Source: Psococerastis gibbosa (lineage: Eukaryota > Arthropoda > Insecta > Psocodea > Psocidae). Taken from it: a stretch of 64,000 bases of DNA. The translations under genes and the position numbers were made by a program. Where the stretch lies: NCBI GenBank assembly GCA_963971405.1, contig OZ020488.1, positions 21,595,089 to 21,659,088 on the forward strand. Direction: 5' to 3'. Positions 11,792-23,818 of this stretch are shown here, one piece after another; within the stretch, counting starts at the first letter, position 1; each line of letters begins with the position of its first letter. Under the pieces are notes generated by a model. It saw only the letters and a list, made by a program, of their open reading frames with translations. It ran no database searches and was not told the origin of the DNA.

Positions 11792-12178
11792 CTTAAGAGG
11801 ACATTCTACGTAGAAAATGAGCACCCCAAAATTTGTTGTTGTTTTTATTGACTTTTTAATTTTTTATTTAATTTACACAGCAAGACATTAAAAATTTGGC
11901 TCATGGAAGTTGTAGAAGACTGCTTCATGCATCATGTAATAGGAAATATTAAATTTTTGGTACCAGAACAGACAGGTAAGGACTAAAATTTCGCGTATTC
12001 TGGGATTTTTGGAAGAACTACAAAACCAAAAAGTAAAAATATCCGATTATATGATGCACGAAGTAATCTTCTATACAACTTACATGAGCCAAATTTGTAA
12101 TAACTTGCTGAGTTAATTAAATAAAAAATGAAAAGTTTTTAATTTTGGGGAGCCAATTTTCTACGTGACATCCTATAA
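11792..12178. mobile_element. Foldback MITE E, copy 1
   Basis: Left end CTTAAGAGGACATTCTACGT with AGAAAATGAGC mirrors the right end CCAATTTTCTACGTGACATC. Inner arms also pair (TGCTTCATGCATCATGTAAT against ATGATGCACGAAGTAATC). The element is 387 bp, non-coding. A second copy is at 54375-54708. Confidence 0.8.
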
Positions 12179-12329
12179 ATAGAAAAAATCGGAGGACCCT
12201 CTTCCCATTTTTTGTACAAAGACTAAAAAATAAATTTTCACGGGAAATATCGATCGTAGAGCCGTCAAAAATAGCCCTTAAATTAGCAAAGAAATTCTCA
12301 TCTATATTGTGGCCGTCACTAATACTCTT

Positions 12330-12485
12330 TGGCAGCAGTTTTTGAACTCTCGGAATTGTTTGACATTGTTTCCAAATGAATTTTTAGCCGTTGGCAAACC
12401 AAGTGCCAATGGGCTAGCTGAGACACGCTTACCATTGACATTGAAATACGTAGGTGTCAGCTCGGGACGGCCACACCAATCGTTT
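12330..12485 (+). repeat. Unclassified interspersed repeat C, copy 2
   Basis: Contains TTTTTAGCCGTTGGCAAACC, AGTGCCAATGGGCTAGC and CTTACCATTGACATTG, aligning with the other four copies. Confidence 0.7.
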
Positions 12486-12490
12486 CTTGT

Positions 12491-12570
12491 CCCACTGCAA
12501 ACCCATATTATCTAGTGTAAGTTCATTTAATTTTGGGAGGGGGGTCCAGACCCCCTAAAATCCGCCCTTG
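12491..12570. mobile_element. Right half of a hAT-like MITE (32728 family)
   Basis: CCCACTGCAAACCC and TATCTAGTGTAAG, then GGGGTCCAGACCCCC and the terminus AAAATCCGCCCTTG, match the right half of the element at 32728-32904. The left half is missing. Confidence 0.75.
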
Positions 12571-14022
12571 GGGTACATATAATTTATCAAAATGCTCTTC
12601 CGTTTGCTCTGATATTTTTGACAGCTCTACGATTGATATTTTATAAGATATTTGGTTTTTATACATATAAGTCTTCCCCCCCCCCCCCTATAGTCTCTTA
12701 ATGCCCAAAGTGCCAAACTTGTTTATGGCCTCCTTTTCAGAAGACTACATACTAATGATTTTGTACATAATGAGGGAATCATTTCAGTTTTTTCTTCGCA
12801 AAGCCAAATTTGTCCGGAAATCATTGGCGTAAATTCCCAAAATTTCTTGGGGGGACTTTAGGACCCCAAGACTTCATTACTCATTCACTTCTGAAGCATG
12901 CCTAGTAAATTATATTATATTTTTTACTATTTAATTTTTTTTAAATATGTATGAAATACATTTAACTATTTAACTATAAGTTCAGGAAAACAAAAAAATT
13001 AAAGAAAAATTAATTTTAGTCTCCTATTTTTACAAGTTCTGACACGCTCAGCGACCTAGGCGTCCCATCCTCTATTTGCCAAATTGCTGTACCTGTTCTA
13101 AATGGCGGTACCGGGCGCGGATTTAGACATTTTTCTGGGGGGTGGGGGAATTTTGCCTAAAATTGGAACCTATGCATTCAACTTCTAAGTGTAAGTAACC
13201 AATACACATATACTATACCCTGGAGAAAGGGTTGTCCGTGGGTCTCGCCCGGAGAAAAAATTGATAAATAGGCCCAAATTAGTGAGGTTTTACGCATTTT
13301 GCAAGCAGTACAGTTGCGATATTACCGACGAATAAACCTACCACTGAGGGGGGCTCGGGGGTCTACCCCGGAGAAAAATGTTGAAAAAATAGGGCAGAAG
13401 TTTTAAGCATTTTGAGTAATATATTTTTTGAGAAATTACTTGGTCAATATATAGGAGATGACACGCATTTGAGAAAACTCCATTTGGCCACATTTTTTTT
13501 CAAAATGTAGAGGAGAATTGTATATTTTGTGTGATCTCTTTGATGTCTCTTCGATCAATATTTCCTAATATAAGAAATTCGACTTTATGTGACTAGCTGA
13601 AAGTGGCGTATATGAGAATTTCCGACACCCTACTGTCTTCTGTAAAAAATCAAATCATGGAAAATTTATATCATGCACTTTATCACACCTCAGAAGAAAC
13701 ATTCCTCTACATTTTGACATATGTATGGTATGTGGCAGTCACTAAATCCGTTATTAAGTAACGTGTTCATGTAAAAACAATGAAAAAATTCGCAGTTCCT
13801 TTTTTAGCTGTGGCTAACTTGTGTTAGAGGTTCAAACCCCTTGTCGAAATTAAATGCATATTGACAGGTTTTGTAGTTTAACAGTAATACATGACATTCT
13901 GACAGTAGGTTAGGTGTTATGGTGTTGATGCTTAAAACCCCCCTTAAATAAATAAAAAAACAATACCTACGCTCATCTAAACGATGTTGCTGGGCTAGTA
14001 ATAGCCTCGCATACTGTACCCT
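12571..14022. other. No gene; scattered hAT-end relics
   Basis: Contains G/C runs and a GGGCGCGGATTTAGAC end-like sequence near 13113, plausibly more decayed MITEs. Nothing can be bounded. Confidence 0.4.
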
Positions 14023-14030
14023 CGCCAAAA

Positions 14031-14185
14031 CAGGGACGGATCCAGCCCATTTTTTTTTTGGGGGGGGTAATAGGAAAAACTTATGTAGGATCGACTAAAT
14101 TAGAGCGTAATAACTTAATTTACAATAGATTTACCAAATTTTGGGGGGGCAGGTACCCCCCCCCCCACCCCCGTATCCGTCCTTG
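14031..14185. mobile_element. hAT-like MITE, GGATCCAGCC family, copy 1
   Basis: Terminal inverted repeats CAGGGACGGATCCAGCCC and GGGTATCCGTCCTTG-type (right end CCCCCGTATCCGTCCTTG). Flanked by a perfect 8-bp target duplication CGCCAAAA at 14023-14030 and 14186-14193. Element is 155 bp, with G and C runs just inside the ends and no coding potential. CAGGG termini with 8-bp duplications are the signature of the hAT superfamily. Confidence 0.93.
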
Positions 14186-14193
14186 CGCCAAAA

Positions 14194-15798
14194 TGTAGAA
14201 AAACGTTATTGAAATAAGGCACTGTGTGTCTCATTAGATTAGATAGATCATTAAGATTCCGGTTCTGTAAAACCTTACTTTAATTGCATAAACATGAAAC
14301 TGCAGGTATATAACAACCATAGAAAAGGCATTGTTTTTCAGAAAAGCAAGCAGGGGCGGTCGTCTCGAAAAATGTTTGAAAATGTCCTGAAATGGTGACA
14401 GGGACAGGGAGGGTTGTTCAAATATAAAACACACTCACTCAGAATTAATGACAATCAAGAATTGATAACGGCAACTACCGTACTTCTGTAAATTGCACAT
14501 TTATTTTAGCGTTAGCTTGTACTTATATTATTATTTTTTCTAAGATATTTTATTGTTTGCTCAACTACAACTTGCCCCGTAGTGTAATGTAGCTCTCATA
14601 TGCGAAACATATTCTGAATTATATTATTAAGGTAGGATAATCTCGATATATACACTAATTCGCTAAATCGATCCGTCGGTCCGTCTGTCTAGGCCGGCAA
14701 CCAAGGCACTAAGGTCCCTAGAACACTTCAAGACAAAAATTTAAAGAGCCTCCAGTCCCCGATCGAGCCTTGAGCCCATGAGTGATATCCTACCCGACAT
14801 TGGCCATTTTGTAAACATGAAATCAGTAAAGTGCCCAGCGGCCAGCACATACGTATAGGCATTGTATTGACATTAAAAATCCTTAACAAAATGTATATTG
14901 GAAAACTTTTTTTTTTTTAATTACGCCATTACATTAGGCTTCCGTCTTCAGCTTCATTGCAGCCCAATACAAAACATAATCTGGTGAACCTCTGCTATTG
15001 ACGAGAGCTGGGCACGTCTTAAGGTGTTTTCTGTCCATATCTTTCCAGGTGTCGCATGTGAAAACTATAACATATACGGTAATAATAATGTGTACTGTGC
15101 CACTGTGCCTATGAAAAGAACATTCGGTACCTCCAGCAATTTTAACAACAAAAGCTCAAAGAAGTCATGAGAGAAAAGCAGTTGAAATGTTGAATAAGGC
15201 TTGGTGAAAATGAAGTAGCCTTGTGAAGTGTCAAATCCTCTCTATTGTCTGTTTACGAGGCGCCTCCTTCAACGAAACATAAACAAAACACAAACACTCC
15301 TCATCGTTAATCATAACAAAGTCCACAATTGATTGTAATGAAACAAAGTCTATTCATCCAGTCGAATAAAATATTTAACTTATTACGAAGAAAAAATGAA
15401 CAAAAAAGAAGCAGAAAGAACGCTTCAAGAGTTTTTTTTTAACGAATTGATGCAGTGTTGGTTTGGGTCCGTACAACGTAAACACGGTTTCACCATTAGT
15501 GAGTCTCCACGGCTATCGGACGATCTGTATTTAAGATAAATTACATTCGGACGCTTTTTTTCGACCAAATCGATTTTTTATAGCTGCTTTAGACTGAGTT
15601 ACGGTTTGTCACAACAATTAATTGGCTCCAATTTCCTTATATTTATTCCAGTCCTTTGTCTTCGCCATCATTCACCAGTATGATCTCGCGACATATGAAA
15701 TGAGCTAGTGAGAAAATTTTCCGACGAAAGCCGGCACTCAGCAATTTCAATAGGTAATAGAATAAAAGCACTGTCAAACTTATTTCTCTATCGGGAGC
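14194..15798. other. No gene recognised
   Basis: About 1.6 kb of AT-rich sequence without bounded repeats. Confidence 0.45.
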
Positions 15799-16172
15799 CC
15801 AATCATGGCGATATGGGATTATTATATAATACCGGGGTTTATTCAATTGTTTTTAACAATTGAGTGCAAAATGCGCGGAAAATTCAAACTCATAAATTAA
15901 TATTTTTAGTGAGTTTTCAATTTTTTCTCCCTTACTCCTTATATATAGATACATTAATTAAAATTCTTATTATATTTCAAAATTCTACCTGTACATTTTA
16001 ATGTTTATTAGCATTTCCTTCAATTATTAAATAGTGCAACCATTCTCTTGTATTCTTATAATTTATTAATGGGAATTTCCCGCACATATTTTAACACCGT
16101 CACGTGACACCTTACTGTTAAAAAAAGACCCCGGTATTATAATAATCCCAAATCGCTATGATCGGGCTGCAG
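15799..16172. mobile_element. Foldback MITE related to the GATCGAGG family
   Basis: Ends pair as AGCCCAATCATGGCGAT with GGGATTATTATATAATACC against GGTATTATAATAATCCC with ATCGCTATGATCGGGCT. The shared ATAATACCGGGG core ties it to the MITE at position 34. The inner 280 bp are AT-rich and different. Confidence 0.75.
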
Positions 16173-16197
16173 TAATTAACATAGAAGCAAAACACAA

Positions 16198-16300
16198 GCT
16201 TCCTAAATGTGACTATACTTGCAAAATTATTGCGATCTAATTTCACAGACATTAAAAATTAAATTTTTAGGTGTACGGTACTGTTATTAGCGTAAACCGC
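16198..16300 (+). repeat. Direct repeat pair L, unit 1
   Basis: TGCAAAATTATTGCGATCTA and ATTTCACAGACATTAAAAAT recur with few changes at 17398-17500, 1.2 kb away in the same orientation. Confidence 0.7.
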
Positions 16301-17056
16301 CGGCTACCACTTCAACGGTTGATAATGTTGACAATCAGGTAATTGGTACTACTGACCCATTCCGATTCTACAAGCGGTGCCCGGTGGTAAAATAACTCAT
16401 GTTCGTTGGACATAATATAATTGTCCTTCACTCCAATTTGAAAACATGGTGTTCACCGTAACCTGAAATACAATTTATCGTGGGGAGTCAATAATGAAGC
16501 AAGAAGGTACAAACCTTAAACTTGACAAAGGGCACTATCGGCATGAAAGAGACATCACGTGTGTGGCCTAGTCTCAGTAACCAAAAGTGTTCTAAATAAC
16601 CAACTGCCCCCTGGGCGACACGAAAATCACCAGAAAGCCATTAAATATGAGAGTCACAAACAGTCATTCGGGTATCCAATGTGAAATAGAGCGGCAGTGC
16701 AAAATGAATCCTCACAAAATGTCTTGTTGTAAGAAACAAATTACACAGAGGTGTTTTGTTATTTCTGAAGTCAGCGGCTCCCCGCCGAGCAGAACCAAAA
16801 AGGACCACCTAAACAGTCAGATCTCAATTCTCGGTTGCTGGTATAGTGTTATTGATACTTCCATCCCTTATTTTCATTGTAGTGTCAAAATTTTTGGAAC
16901 ATCTGCTACCATTGTTGGCTACTTCTTAATAAATTAATGTTGACATTTTACGCATTTAGAATTACCAACAATGGGGAGTTTCTTGAAGAAAATAACAACA
17001 TGAGGCAGCGGAAAAAATTTAAATTATATTATAATATTTCGACTATATCGACTATA

Positions 17057-17103
17057 TGATCGCCAATCTTCGATAGAGGAGGCATTTAAAGACGAAGGTA
17101 CCT
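17057..17103 (+). mobile_element. 3'-terminal scrap of a non-LTR element
   Basis: GATCGCCAATCTTCGATAGA with an A-rich end, the same terminus as at 4403 and 18590. Confidence 0.6.
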
Positions 17104-17300
17104 AATGTGGCTTGACTTACTTGACTTAAGGTGGCTCCATCGGCCCGTGAGGACCTCTCGCCTGTCGCACCAAGCCCCTCTAAAGCGCGCGATTCTCCAC
17201 CAACTCCCTCCATGCGTCAAAATGGATGCTGCAGGCTCTCAGATCCTCGGAGAGTTGGTCCGACACTCCGACCATCTCTTCCTAGGTCGCACCTGTGACC
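17104..17300 (-). pseudogene. Non-LTR element fragment, C-terminal end
   Basis: Begins at low coordinate with CTTGACTTACTTGACTTAAG, the same border as the RT copy at 25.36 kb. In one minus frame it reads ...LSEDLRACSIHFDAWRELVENRAL, resembling the extreme C-terminus of these retrotransposons. Too short to classify. Confidence 0.5.
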
Positions 17301-18000
17301 ATTTGTAATTTACCTCATACCCCGGACACCTGATTTTAGGGTCACCACGACCATCACATCATGGAAACCTAATTTTTTATTAACCTTTTTACCCTTCAAT
17401 ATCCAATGTGTCTATACATGCAAAATTATTGCGACCTAATTTCACAGCCATTAAAAATCAAATTTTCTCGGTGTACTCTGCTGATTAGCGTAAAGCGATA
17501 GAAAAAATTATTAGGGTTGACAAAAATGAATATACCTACAACCCACATTTATCTGATTGACAAATTTGTCCCAATAAATCCGGTTTCATTTTTAAGCCTG
17601 CGTGGAACTCGTTGCAGTTCTTTTGGTTGTTAACTTTTGCCATCAATATTGCTCTAAATTAACAACTTCCACTTTTATTTTAGTTTTTCACTGCTCCACT
17701 CCACACCTTGTTCATTGTTGAAAAAACCCTCTCTACTGACACATTAGTATCAGATAGACTCAAAATATATTTCATGACGACACAGAAGCTTTTATGCACT
17801 GAACCGTTTGAACAATTCCACCTAACGGTCTTCATCTGAGGCTGACTGAGGCTAGCATTTTTTATTGACTTCCCTGGGACTAAATCCTTTGTTATTAAGA
17901 AGTATTTTTTTGATACTGGGACAATTTAGCGGCCCAAACCTCTCTCTGAGGATACCGGTTTACACACGGTTTAAAAAGGGCCAAAACGGCCTTATACCAA
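17300..18000 (+). repeat. Unclassified interspersed repeat I, copy 1 with direct repeat L unit 2
   Basis: TGTGACCATTTGTAATTTAC and GGACACCTGATTTTAGG, and later ATTTAGCGGCCCAAACCTCT, match 37205-37640 in order. The L unit lies at 17398-17500 inside it. Confidence 0.6.
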
Positions 18001-18079
18001 CACACTCCCATTAACTTGTGTTGCGTTGTCTGACAAATGAGAAAGTCTCAGGTTTGATTTTCATGGCCAAGTATAGCCA

Positions 18080-18650
18080 TGGGTTGTCAAGTCAGAAGTC
18101 AAAAATTATAGATACCAGCATAATCTGGAAAGAAATTGAAAAAGAAATACGAGAAGTTTTTATTAATAATAATTACATACAGCTAGCAGAAGATAGGACC
18201 AGGGCTGATCTGCAGGCTACTAAGGGAGTCGCAGGTGGCGGATAGCGAAAAGGCCAAAAGATATGAAATATAACGAGTAAGCATAATCGGAGGGTGTGCT
18301 GGCTTGTCTTGAAAAGGCCACAGTAGCCCGAATTGAATAGTTGCCGCCACTATAAATAAGCAACCACTACTTGGGCACCTTTTTGTCCTGGGGTTGGCAA
18401 ACTGCCCCCGAAGGCGAAGGAACTCAATGAAGAGTCAACGGCATCAGGATGCAGAAGGCAACGGGAAACCACTGCATTACAATTCCGTTGTACAGTCATC
18501 ATGACTAAGTGTATTTTTTATACTTCGCATACTTAACTTCCTTGGAGAGTCCAAAGTACGATATCTACGTGTTTACAATTGCCATGACGATCACCAATTT
18601 TCGATAGAAGAGGCAATCGAAGAGGAAGAAGCAGAAGATAGCTAATGTTT
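18080..18650 (+). pseudogene. 3' end of a non-LTR retrotransposon
   Basis: The frame ends near 18244 (KEIEKEIREVFINNNYIQLAEDRTR then a decayed tail). It is followed by a 3' untranslated part with GGAACTCAATGAAGAGTCAA, GGCATCAGGATGCAGAAGGC and GGGAAACCACTGCATTACA, and closes with GACGATCACCAATTTTCGAT and an A-rich GAAGAAGCAGAAG tail. Copies of this 3' part are recognisable to me as common in arthropod non-LTR elements. The RT core is absent. Confidence 0.65.
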
Positions 18651-19312
18651 ATTGAATTAGTCCAGTGTCGTAAACTGAGGCTTAGCGTTTACCATTAATT
18701 TTTCCTAAACAGTGAGACAATAAGGTAACTGATGTCAATTCGCAATCCAGAAGTACATGACATTGTTACACTAATGAGCTTGTGACTAAACTAAAGGTTA
18801 GGCTATTGTCAATTTACACATCACTAATAAAAAGTCGATGGTCAACGCTTAAAGTGGAAAAAAGAGAAGATATTGAAGGGAATATCGTGGAAATGACAAG
18901 GAAGGTAATGCAAACACTAACGAAGCTGATAAAATACCTGTTTGATTAATATAAAAGCATTAGAAATATAAGGTTGTTTATCGCGGAGCAAGAGTAAAAC
19001 AAATCGGAATGTGCTACTTGGAGCCTCCATTACTACCCATTATCTCCGGGACAGCAAATGTAAAGAGCAAGGTCGAATTTGTGAAAGTTACAAGGACTGT
19101 GAACAGCGCTGTTCCTCAGGTTTGACTTTAGATCTTGCTCTTTGGACCTTCAGTTAGCAAGAACTGGACACATAGGTGCCCAGGTGCCGACGCGGCGTGG
19201 CAAACCTTTTGCGGGTGCTCAGATGCTAAACTACTTTAGTTTAGAATTGGTTTGGTAAGCATTAAGGTACCATTTTCCAGAGCAACATGAGTTGTGGCAC
19301 ATGCTTTCAGAT

Positions 19313-19475
19313 CAAGGACGGACATAGGGGGGGGGGGTAGCTTGCCCCCCCCCAAATATGGTAAATCTATGTAAATGAATTGATTACGCTCTAATTTAAT
19401 CGATCCTATATATATTTTTCCTATTTTGACCCACAACTACCCCCCCCCCCCAAAAATGGGCTGGATCCGTCCCTG
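19313..19475. mobile_element. hAT-like MITE, GGATCCAGCC family, copy 2
   Basis: Ends CAAGGACGGACATAGGGG and GGGCTGGATCCGTCCCTG are inverted. A perfect 8-bp duplication TTTCAGAT flanks it (19305-19312, 19476-19483). Inverted relative to the copy at 14031 and 163 bp long; inner ATTACGCTCTAATTTA matches in reverse. Confidence 0.93.
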
Positions 19476-19785
19476 TTTCAGATAGTTCCAAACACGCGTA
19501 ATTTGAACGCAGCACAAACCAGTTTGAATTAAAATGTTTAATCCACGCGTTGGATAGTTATTTTCTTAAGTGCTATGAAAGAAAAAATGGAACACCTGCA
19601 ATATTAGTCTAGTGGTATGAATTTTATGTAAATTTATCCTGTTAACTTTATTAAGGAAGTTCTTGTTTTGAAAGTTGGGGGTGCCCCTAAGCGAGATTGG
19701 GGCCCCCGCACCGCGCGTTGTAATATAAATACTGTAGTAACTGATAAAACGAAAATAACCGGTATACGAATGAACCCGTACATGC

Positions 19786-20201
19786 CAGTGGTGGACACAG
19801 CTTTTTATTCTGGGGAGGGTCATCCCTTGAAACGCCGCCTACAGCAGCCTGATCGAGGCGATTATAATACCGGGGTTAAATAAATACCCTAGGATTATAA
19901 CTGTAAACAAACAAATTTTGAACAGCACTTTCCATTATAAAATTATCTTGTTTACATTTTTATTACCAGGAGATTATAATCGCCTCGATCAGGCTGCTGG
20001 AGGTATAAACTGAGAATAAAAACAATACGGTATTTTGTTTAAGTAACTGATTTTTCAGAGGAATACTGGTTGGTTGGCAAAACCATTAAAAGATGTATTA
20101 CAATAACACTTTTCACATTTCATGATTTTAAAAGAAATTAAGTTGGCATTTTGCCGCCTTTTTCAAATTTTTGTAGGGGGTCATGTCTGCGTCCGCCACT
20201 G
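19786..20201. mobile_element. hAT-like MITE interrupted by a foldback MITE
   Basis: Ends CAGTGGTGGACACAG and CTGCGTCCGCCACTG are inverted, with flanking GTACATGC and GTACATGA (7 of 8 identical). The 158-bp MITE at 19842-19999 lies inside, so the hAT element is older. Without it the element is 258 bp. Confidence 0.88.
19842..19999. mobile_element. Foldback MITE, GCAGCCTGATCGAGG family, copy 2
   Basis: Very similar to the copy at 34-204, with a short deletion near the right arm. The inverted ends are CAGCAGCCTGATCGAGGCGA and its complement. Confidence 0.88.
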
Positions 20202-20209
20202 GTACATGA

Positions 20210-21115
20210 TTTCTTAATTATCAATTAGTATAAGAACCGAAATAGATATTAGTGAGTACTTTAATGGGAAATAATTGTCCTTGTGTTAAATGTCCCTATC
20301 CCAAATCACTAGCCTATATTGATTGATGGGATGATTGCTTACTATATAGAATGGGCAAACCAAAGTAATACTTCACAGCAATATTTTGAGGCATAGATTG
20401 TCAATCATTTCCTTTTAAAAAAATTTATTCAATAGTAAAACTGCTCGGTCAGCAACGTGTCCCATTACGGCCCGGGCCATAGTTGAACATCACGGTAATC
20501 AGCATTGTTTCTATGGATAAGTCCTGAATGAATGGAATACGTAGGTACTGTACAAATATAGATAAAATAAGTTGATTTCTATTCGACCGTTACTCTGCCA
20601 GAGTAGGTCCATTTAAAAATCAATTTATAACAATACATGGCAGGCCAGTCCTCACGTTGTCGTGGCCTATGCCTTGTTTTCATTTTATTAGCTCCGAAGC
20701 AGCTGGTTAATTTACGGGCAATTGTATGTGTTGTGCAGGCCGACCAAGATCCGATAAGATAACCTCTTTTATGAATTTATTGCATAATCAACTTGCAAAA
20801 TGATTGTTTTTTTTTTCTGGTTTGAAGCCTCTGAGGGCATTAAAAGTAACATAACTTATCTAGCTAGACTCAACTAGGTTATGGAGGGTTATAAAATCGC
20901 GAAAGACAATGCCATCTATAGGGAACTTAAAAGTGCATGCGCATTCTTCTAATGAGTTAAGAATTTCTTTTTACTATAAGAAAACCTGTCAAATCGCCAG
21001 GAAAGTTTAATGAAGGCCTAATTGAATTAAGGTAGCCTACTTATATAGTCATCGAATACTTGCATATATTAAATAAAATGAAGCAATAGAATATAGGATA
21101 TAGGATTTTGCAGTT
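20210..21115. other. No gene recognised
   Basis: About 0.9 kb of AT-rich sequence without bounded elements. Confidence 0.45.
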
Positions 21116-21215
21116 GACAATCTTAGAAGTCTACGCAGTTCCACTGAAGATGTTGACGAAACGTTTGGAAGTACGCTGTCAGAACGACGACGGCTTATCA
21201 TCCCGGATTCTGTAC
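21116..21215 (+). repeat. Palindromic repeat A, half copy with intact hammerhead-like core
   Basis: Only the right half is present: CTTAGAAGTCTACGCAGTTC, then CACTGAAGATGTTGACGAAAC, carrying both CTGAAGA and GAAAC, with helix II shortened relative to copy 1. It ends in TCATCCCGGATTCTG like copy 1. Confidence 0.6.
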
Positions 21216-21941
21216 TGCTTCATCAAAGGGTAGAGGGTACTATAGAGTTACTATAATAAAATGAGAAAGATGTGTACGACTGTACGAGTCATTTGCATTG
21301 ATCATATCTTATTAAAATCATCTCAAGCCTTGTTTTACTCTTGCGACTCTCAAAGGCTCCCCCCTGTGGCTGTTACTTCGGGTGGAGTTCTTGTTCGACT
21401 TGAATACAGATCAATCGCTCTTGTTTCTACAACAATGTTAACTTTGCTGTAAAAATTATGTAAAACTCTCCGCTTTCCTGTTCTGCTAATTCCAGCATTT
21501 AAATATACTTAAATACACGAAGATATGCACATAATTATGGCTCTCTGAGGTCTGAGGACACGAGGTATTCTAAGTTAAAAACTGGTAGGCCTAAATTGGC
21601 TACTGACTAATTGCAAAGCTTTTGCACACGAAGAGTTTGGGGAAAGGAGCTTCAATGGCAACAGGAAAGCTATAAAGGGAAGATCGAAACTTTAATAAAA
21701 AGGTTACAGCAGGACAGGTCAAAATCGTTATAAAGAACCAGTCCGAGTTTACTCGAACATGCTTTCTTATTTATCAATTAGTAGATAAATAATATTCCAT
21801 AGTTAATCATTTTCCTATGGTTCCATTTCGGATCCCTCAACATCCCCTATCCCAAAGCACTGAATTGATAGATGACATTGCATATTCTAGAACGGGCAGA
21901 CTAAACCCTTTTTGACTTCCTGGGACCTCAAAACGTGCAAA

Positions 21942-22120
21942 CAGGGGCGGGCACAGCAATATTTTTTTTTTGGGGGGGGTCATCACCAGGGCTGCCAGAA
22001 CCAAAACATAATAAAATCCTGAATAAGATGTTATGTGTATTGTTTTTTCAATTACCAATAAAATTTTGAGGGGGGTCATGACCCCTATGACCCGCCCCCC
22101 CCCCCTTGTGCCCGCCCCTG
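21942..22120. mobile_element. hAT-like MITE, CAGGGGCGGGCACA type
   Basis: Termini CAGGGGCGGGCACAG and TTGTGCCCGCCCCTG are inverted; flanks CGTGCAAA and CCTGCAAA match at 7 of 8. It has a G-run after the left end and a C-run before the right end; 179 bp. Confidence 0.9.
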
Positions 22121-22128
22121 CCTGCAAA

Positions 22129-23730
22129 TCCGTTGAAATATTGGAATAGAAAATTTCGACTATCACAAAGTTTTTCTTATACAATACTACAATAGGAAAG
22201 CAAAAATAAATATTAGTGGTACATGTAGAAGTAATTATTGTATTGTTAACTGTAGTTCAATAATAAATTAAATGCACCCAAATTAAAATTCTTCTCCCCT
22301 ACCATATACTGTATATGCAACAATAATAATATTGTATAAGGCTGCATAAATGTAACAAACACTTTAATTTTGCTGGAATATTGCTTAGTCAGTATCGGCC
22401 CATCTGCGAGGCTGTCACATTGTCGATCCCCTTCCAGCTAATCCAGGGGCTTTGTCCTGGAGAGAGGATTGTCCAGTCGCAGGGATGATCCTCTGTATAG
22501 GAAAGCCCACAGGGACTTGAGCAAGTCTCGTCAATTAACACCCTCCCAAAAATATTAATTTCCGCTGCTATGTCGGAAATGTTTTGTGTAGTCTTTTTGT
22601 TCTTCTCTTCCCGCTGCGCGTTTTTGTGAAACAATACGGTACATGGCTGCGAGTATTGCTGTATACCCGTAACACTAATCTCTCTGGGGCGTAGGTATAT
22701 TGTTGGTAATGAAAAAGTTTAGCAGGCGACTCTGCTATACCAATACGGTATACTGACACGAATATTTAATTAATATTGGGCTACGCACGGGGACGGATAC
22801 AAAGGGCGGCAATACGATTTATTAAGACCAGTAATTGTAAAACAGAAAAAATTCTACTGTTTTGTTCCAGAGAAAAACATGACAAAACATGAAAAAATTG
22901 TGATTTTGTAGGCGATAGTTTCATTGACAAAACTGGAAACAGGGGGGCCGGGGTCTCCCCGGGGAATTTTTTAAATAATTATCTACAAAAAATTGCTGTT
23001 TTGTTAATTTGGAGGGGGGGGGGGGGGTCCTGACCCAGCTGACGCATACGAAAACAATACAAATAATTTCCGAAATCCATGGGGTCGTTGGCAAAGAGAC
23101 CTATGGGCCACTATAAATAGGCCTGGGTCCATAAAAAGTCCTTAAATAAATAAATAACTAAATAAGAGGTAAAGTATTTAATATTTAAATAATTTCACGT
23201 GGCTGTGAGCTGTACCCAACTGAAGAGAGTTCATCTTCTTCCTTATGGCTTATACACGTAGTTTCCAACACCATGTAGTGCTGTGATCAGCTTGAATAAA
23301 CAGACATCTTAATGACGTAGACTTGTCTTTGAGAAATCGTCGTTAGTACTTGTGGGCACAGAAAGTGCGGAGGAGGGAGCCAGTATCGCAGTGGGTGCCC
23401 CATTGGGAGCCCTAAAATATGGGGCCCCGTGCCGGGCTTCGGCCACGGCCCCACGGTGTACTATTTATTCCCTCCGAAGACTCAATCCCACTCGGCATGG
23501 TGCCCTGAATACCTGGATAGTGTCCCCGCGGGGATGGTCCCATGTCTCTGCAACCCCCTAGTTCTTATGGTCGAAATTTTTGGACTGAGGGTTGCTTCGC
23601 ACATGCTGTGAAACACCAATTATTACAAGATCATCATGGAATATTTATTTCTTTGTTTACATTCCATAGGAAGGATGCAATAATAGAACCAGTCATTTAG
23701 TAAGAGAGAAAATGAGGATTGGTGGAATGT
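22129..23730. other. No gene; GC-rich patch at 23350-23590
   Basis: Includes G-run relics near 22940-23040 and a patch of clearly higher GC (GGGGCCCCGTGCCGGGC region) that I cannot assign to a gene or known repeat. Confidence 0.4.
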
Positions 23731-23818
23731 CAAGACATGTACGTAGCGCAGTGGCACTGACTGTAACTTTCACCCGAAAGGTTGCTGGTTCGCGTCTCAC
23801 ACATGCTACATTTTCCAC
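23731..23818 (+). mobile_element. tRNA-derived SINE, head-only copy
   Basis: A-box TAGCGCAGTGGC and B-box GGTTCGCGTCTC at the usual spacing, then CACACATGCTACATTTTC as in the longer copies; the body and tail are missing. Confidence 0.8.

Noticed and set aside
21837..22184. 115-residue minus-strand frame
   Set aside because: It runs through a hAT MITE with its G/C runs.
23350..23611. GC-rich patch as a CpG-island promoter or exon
   Set aside because: No splice sites, protein family or promoter features were seen.
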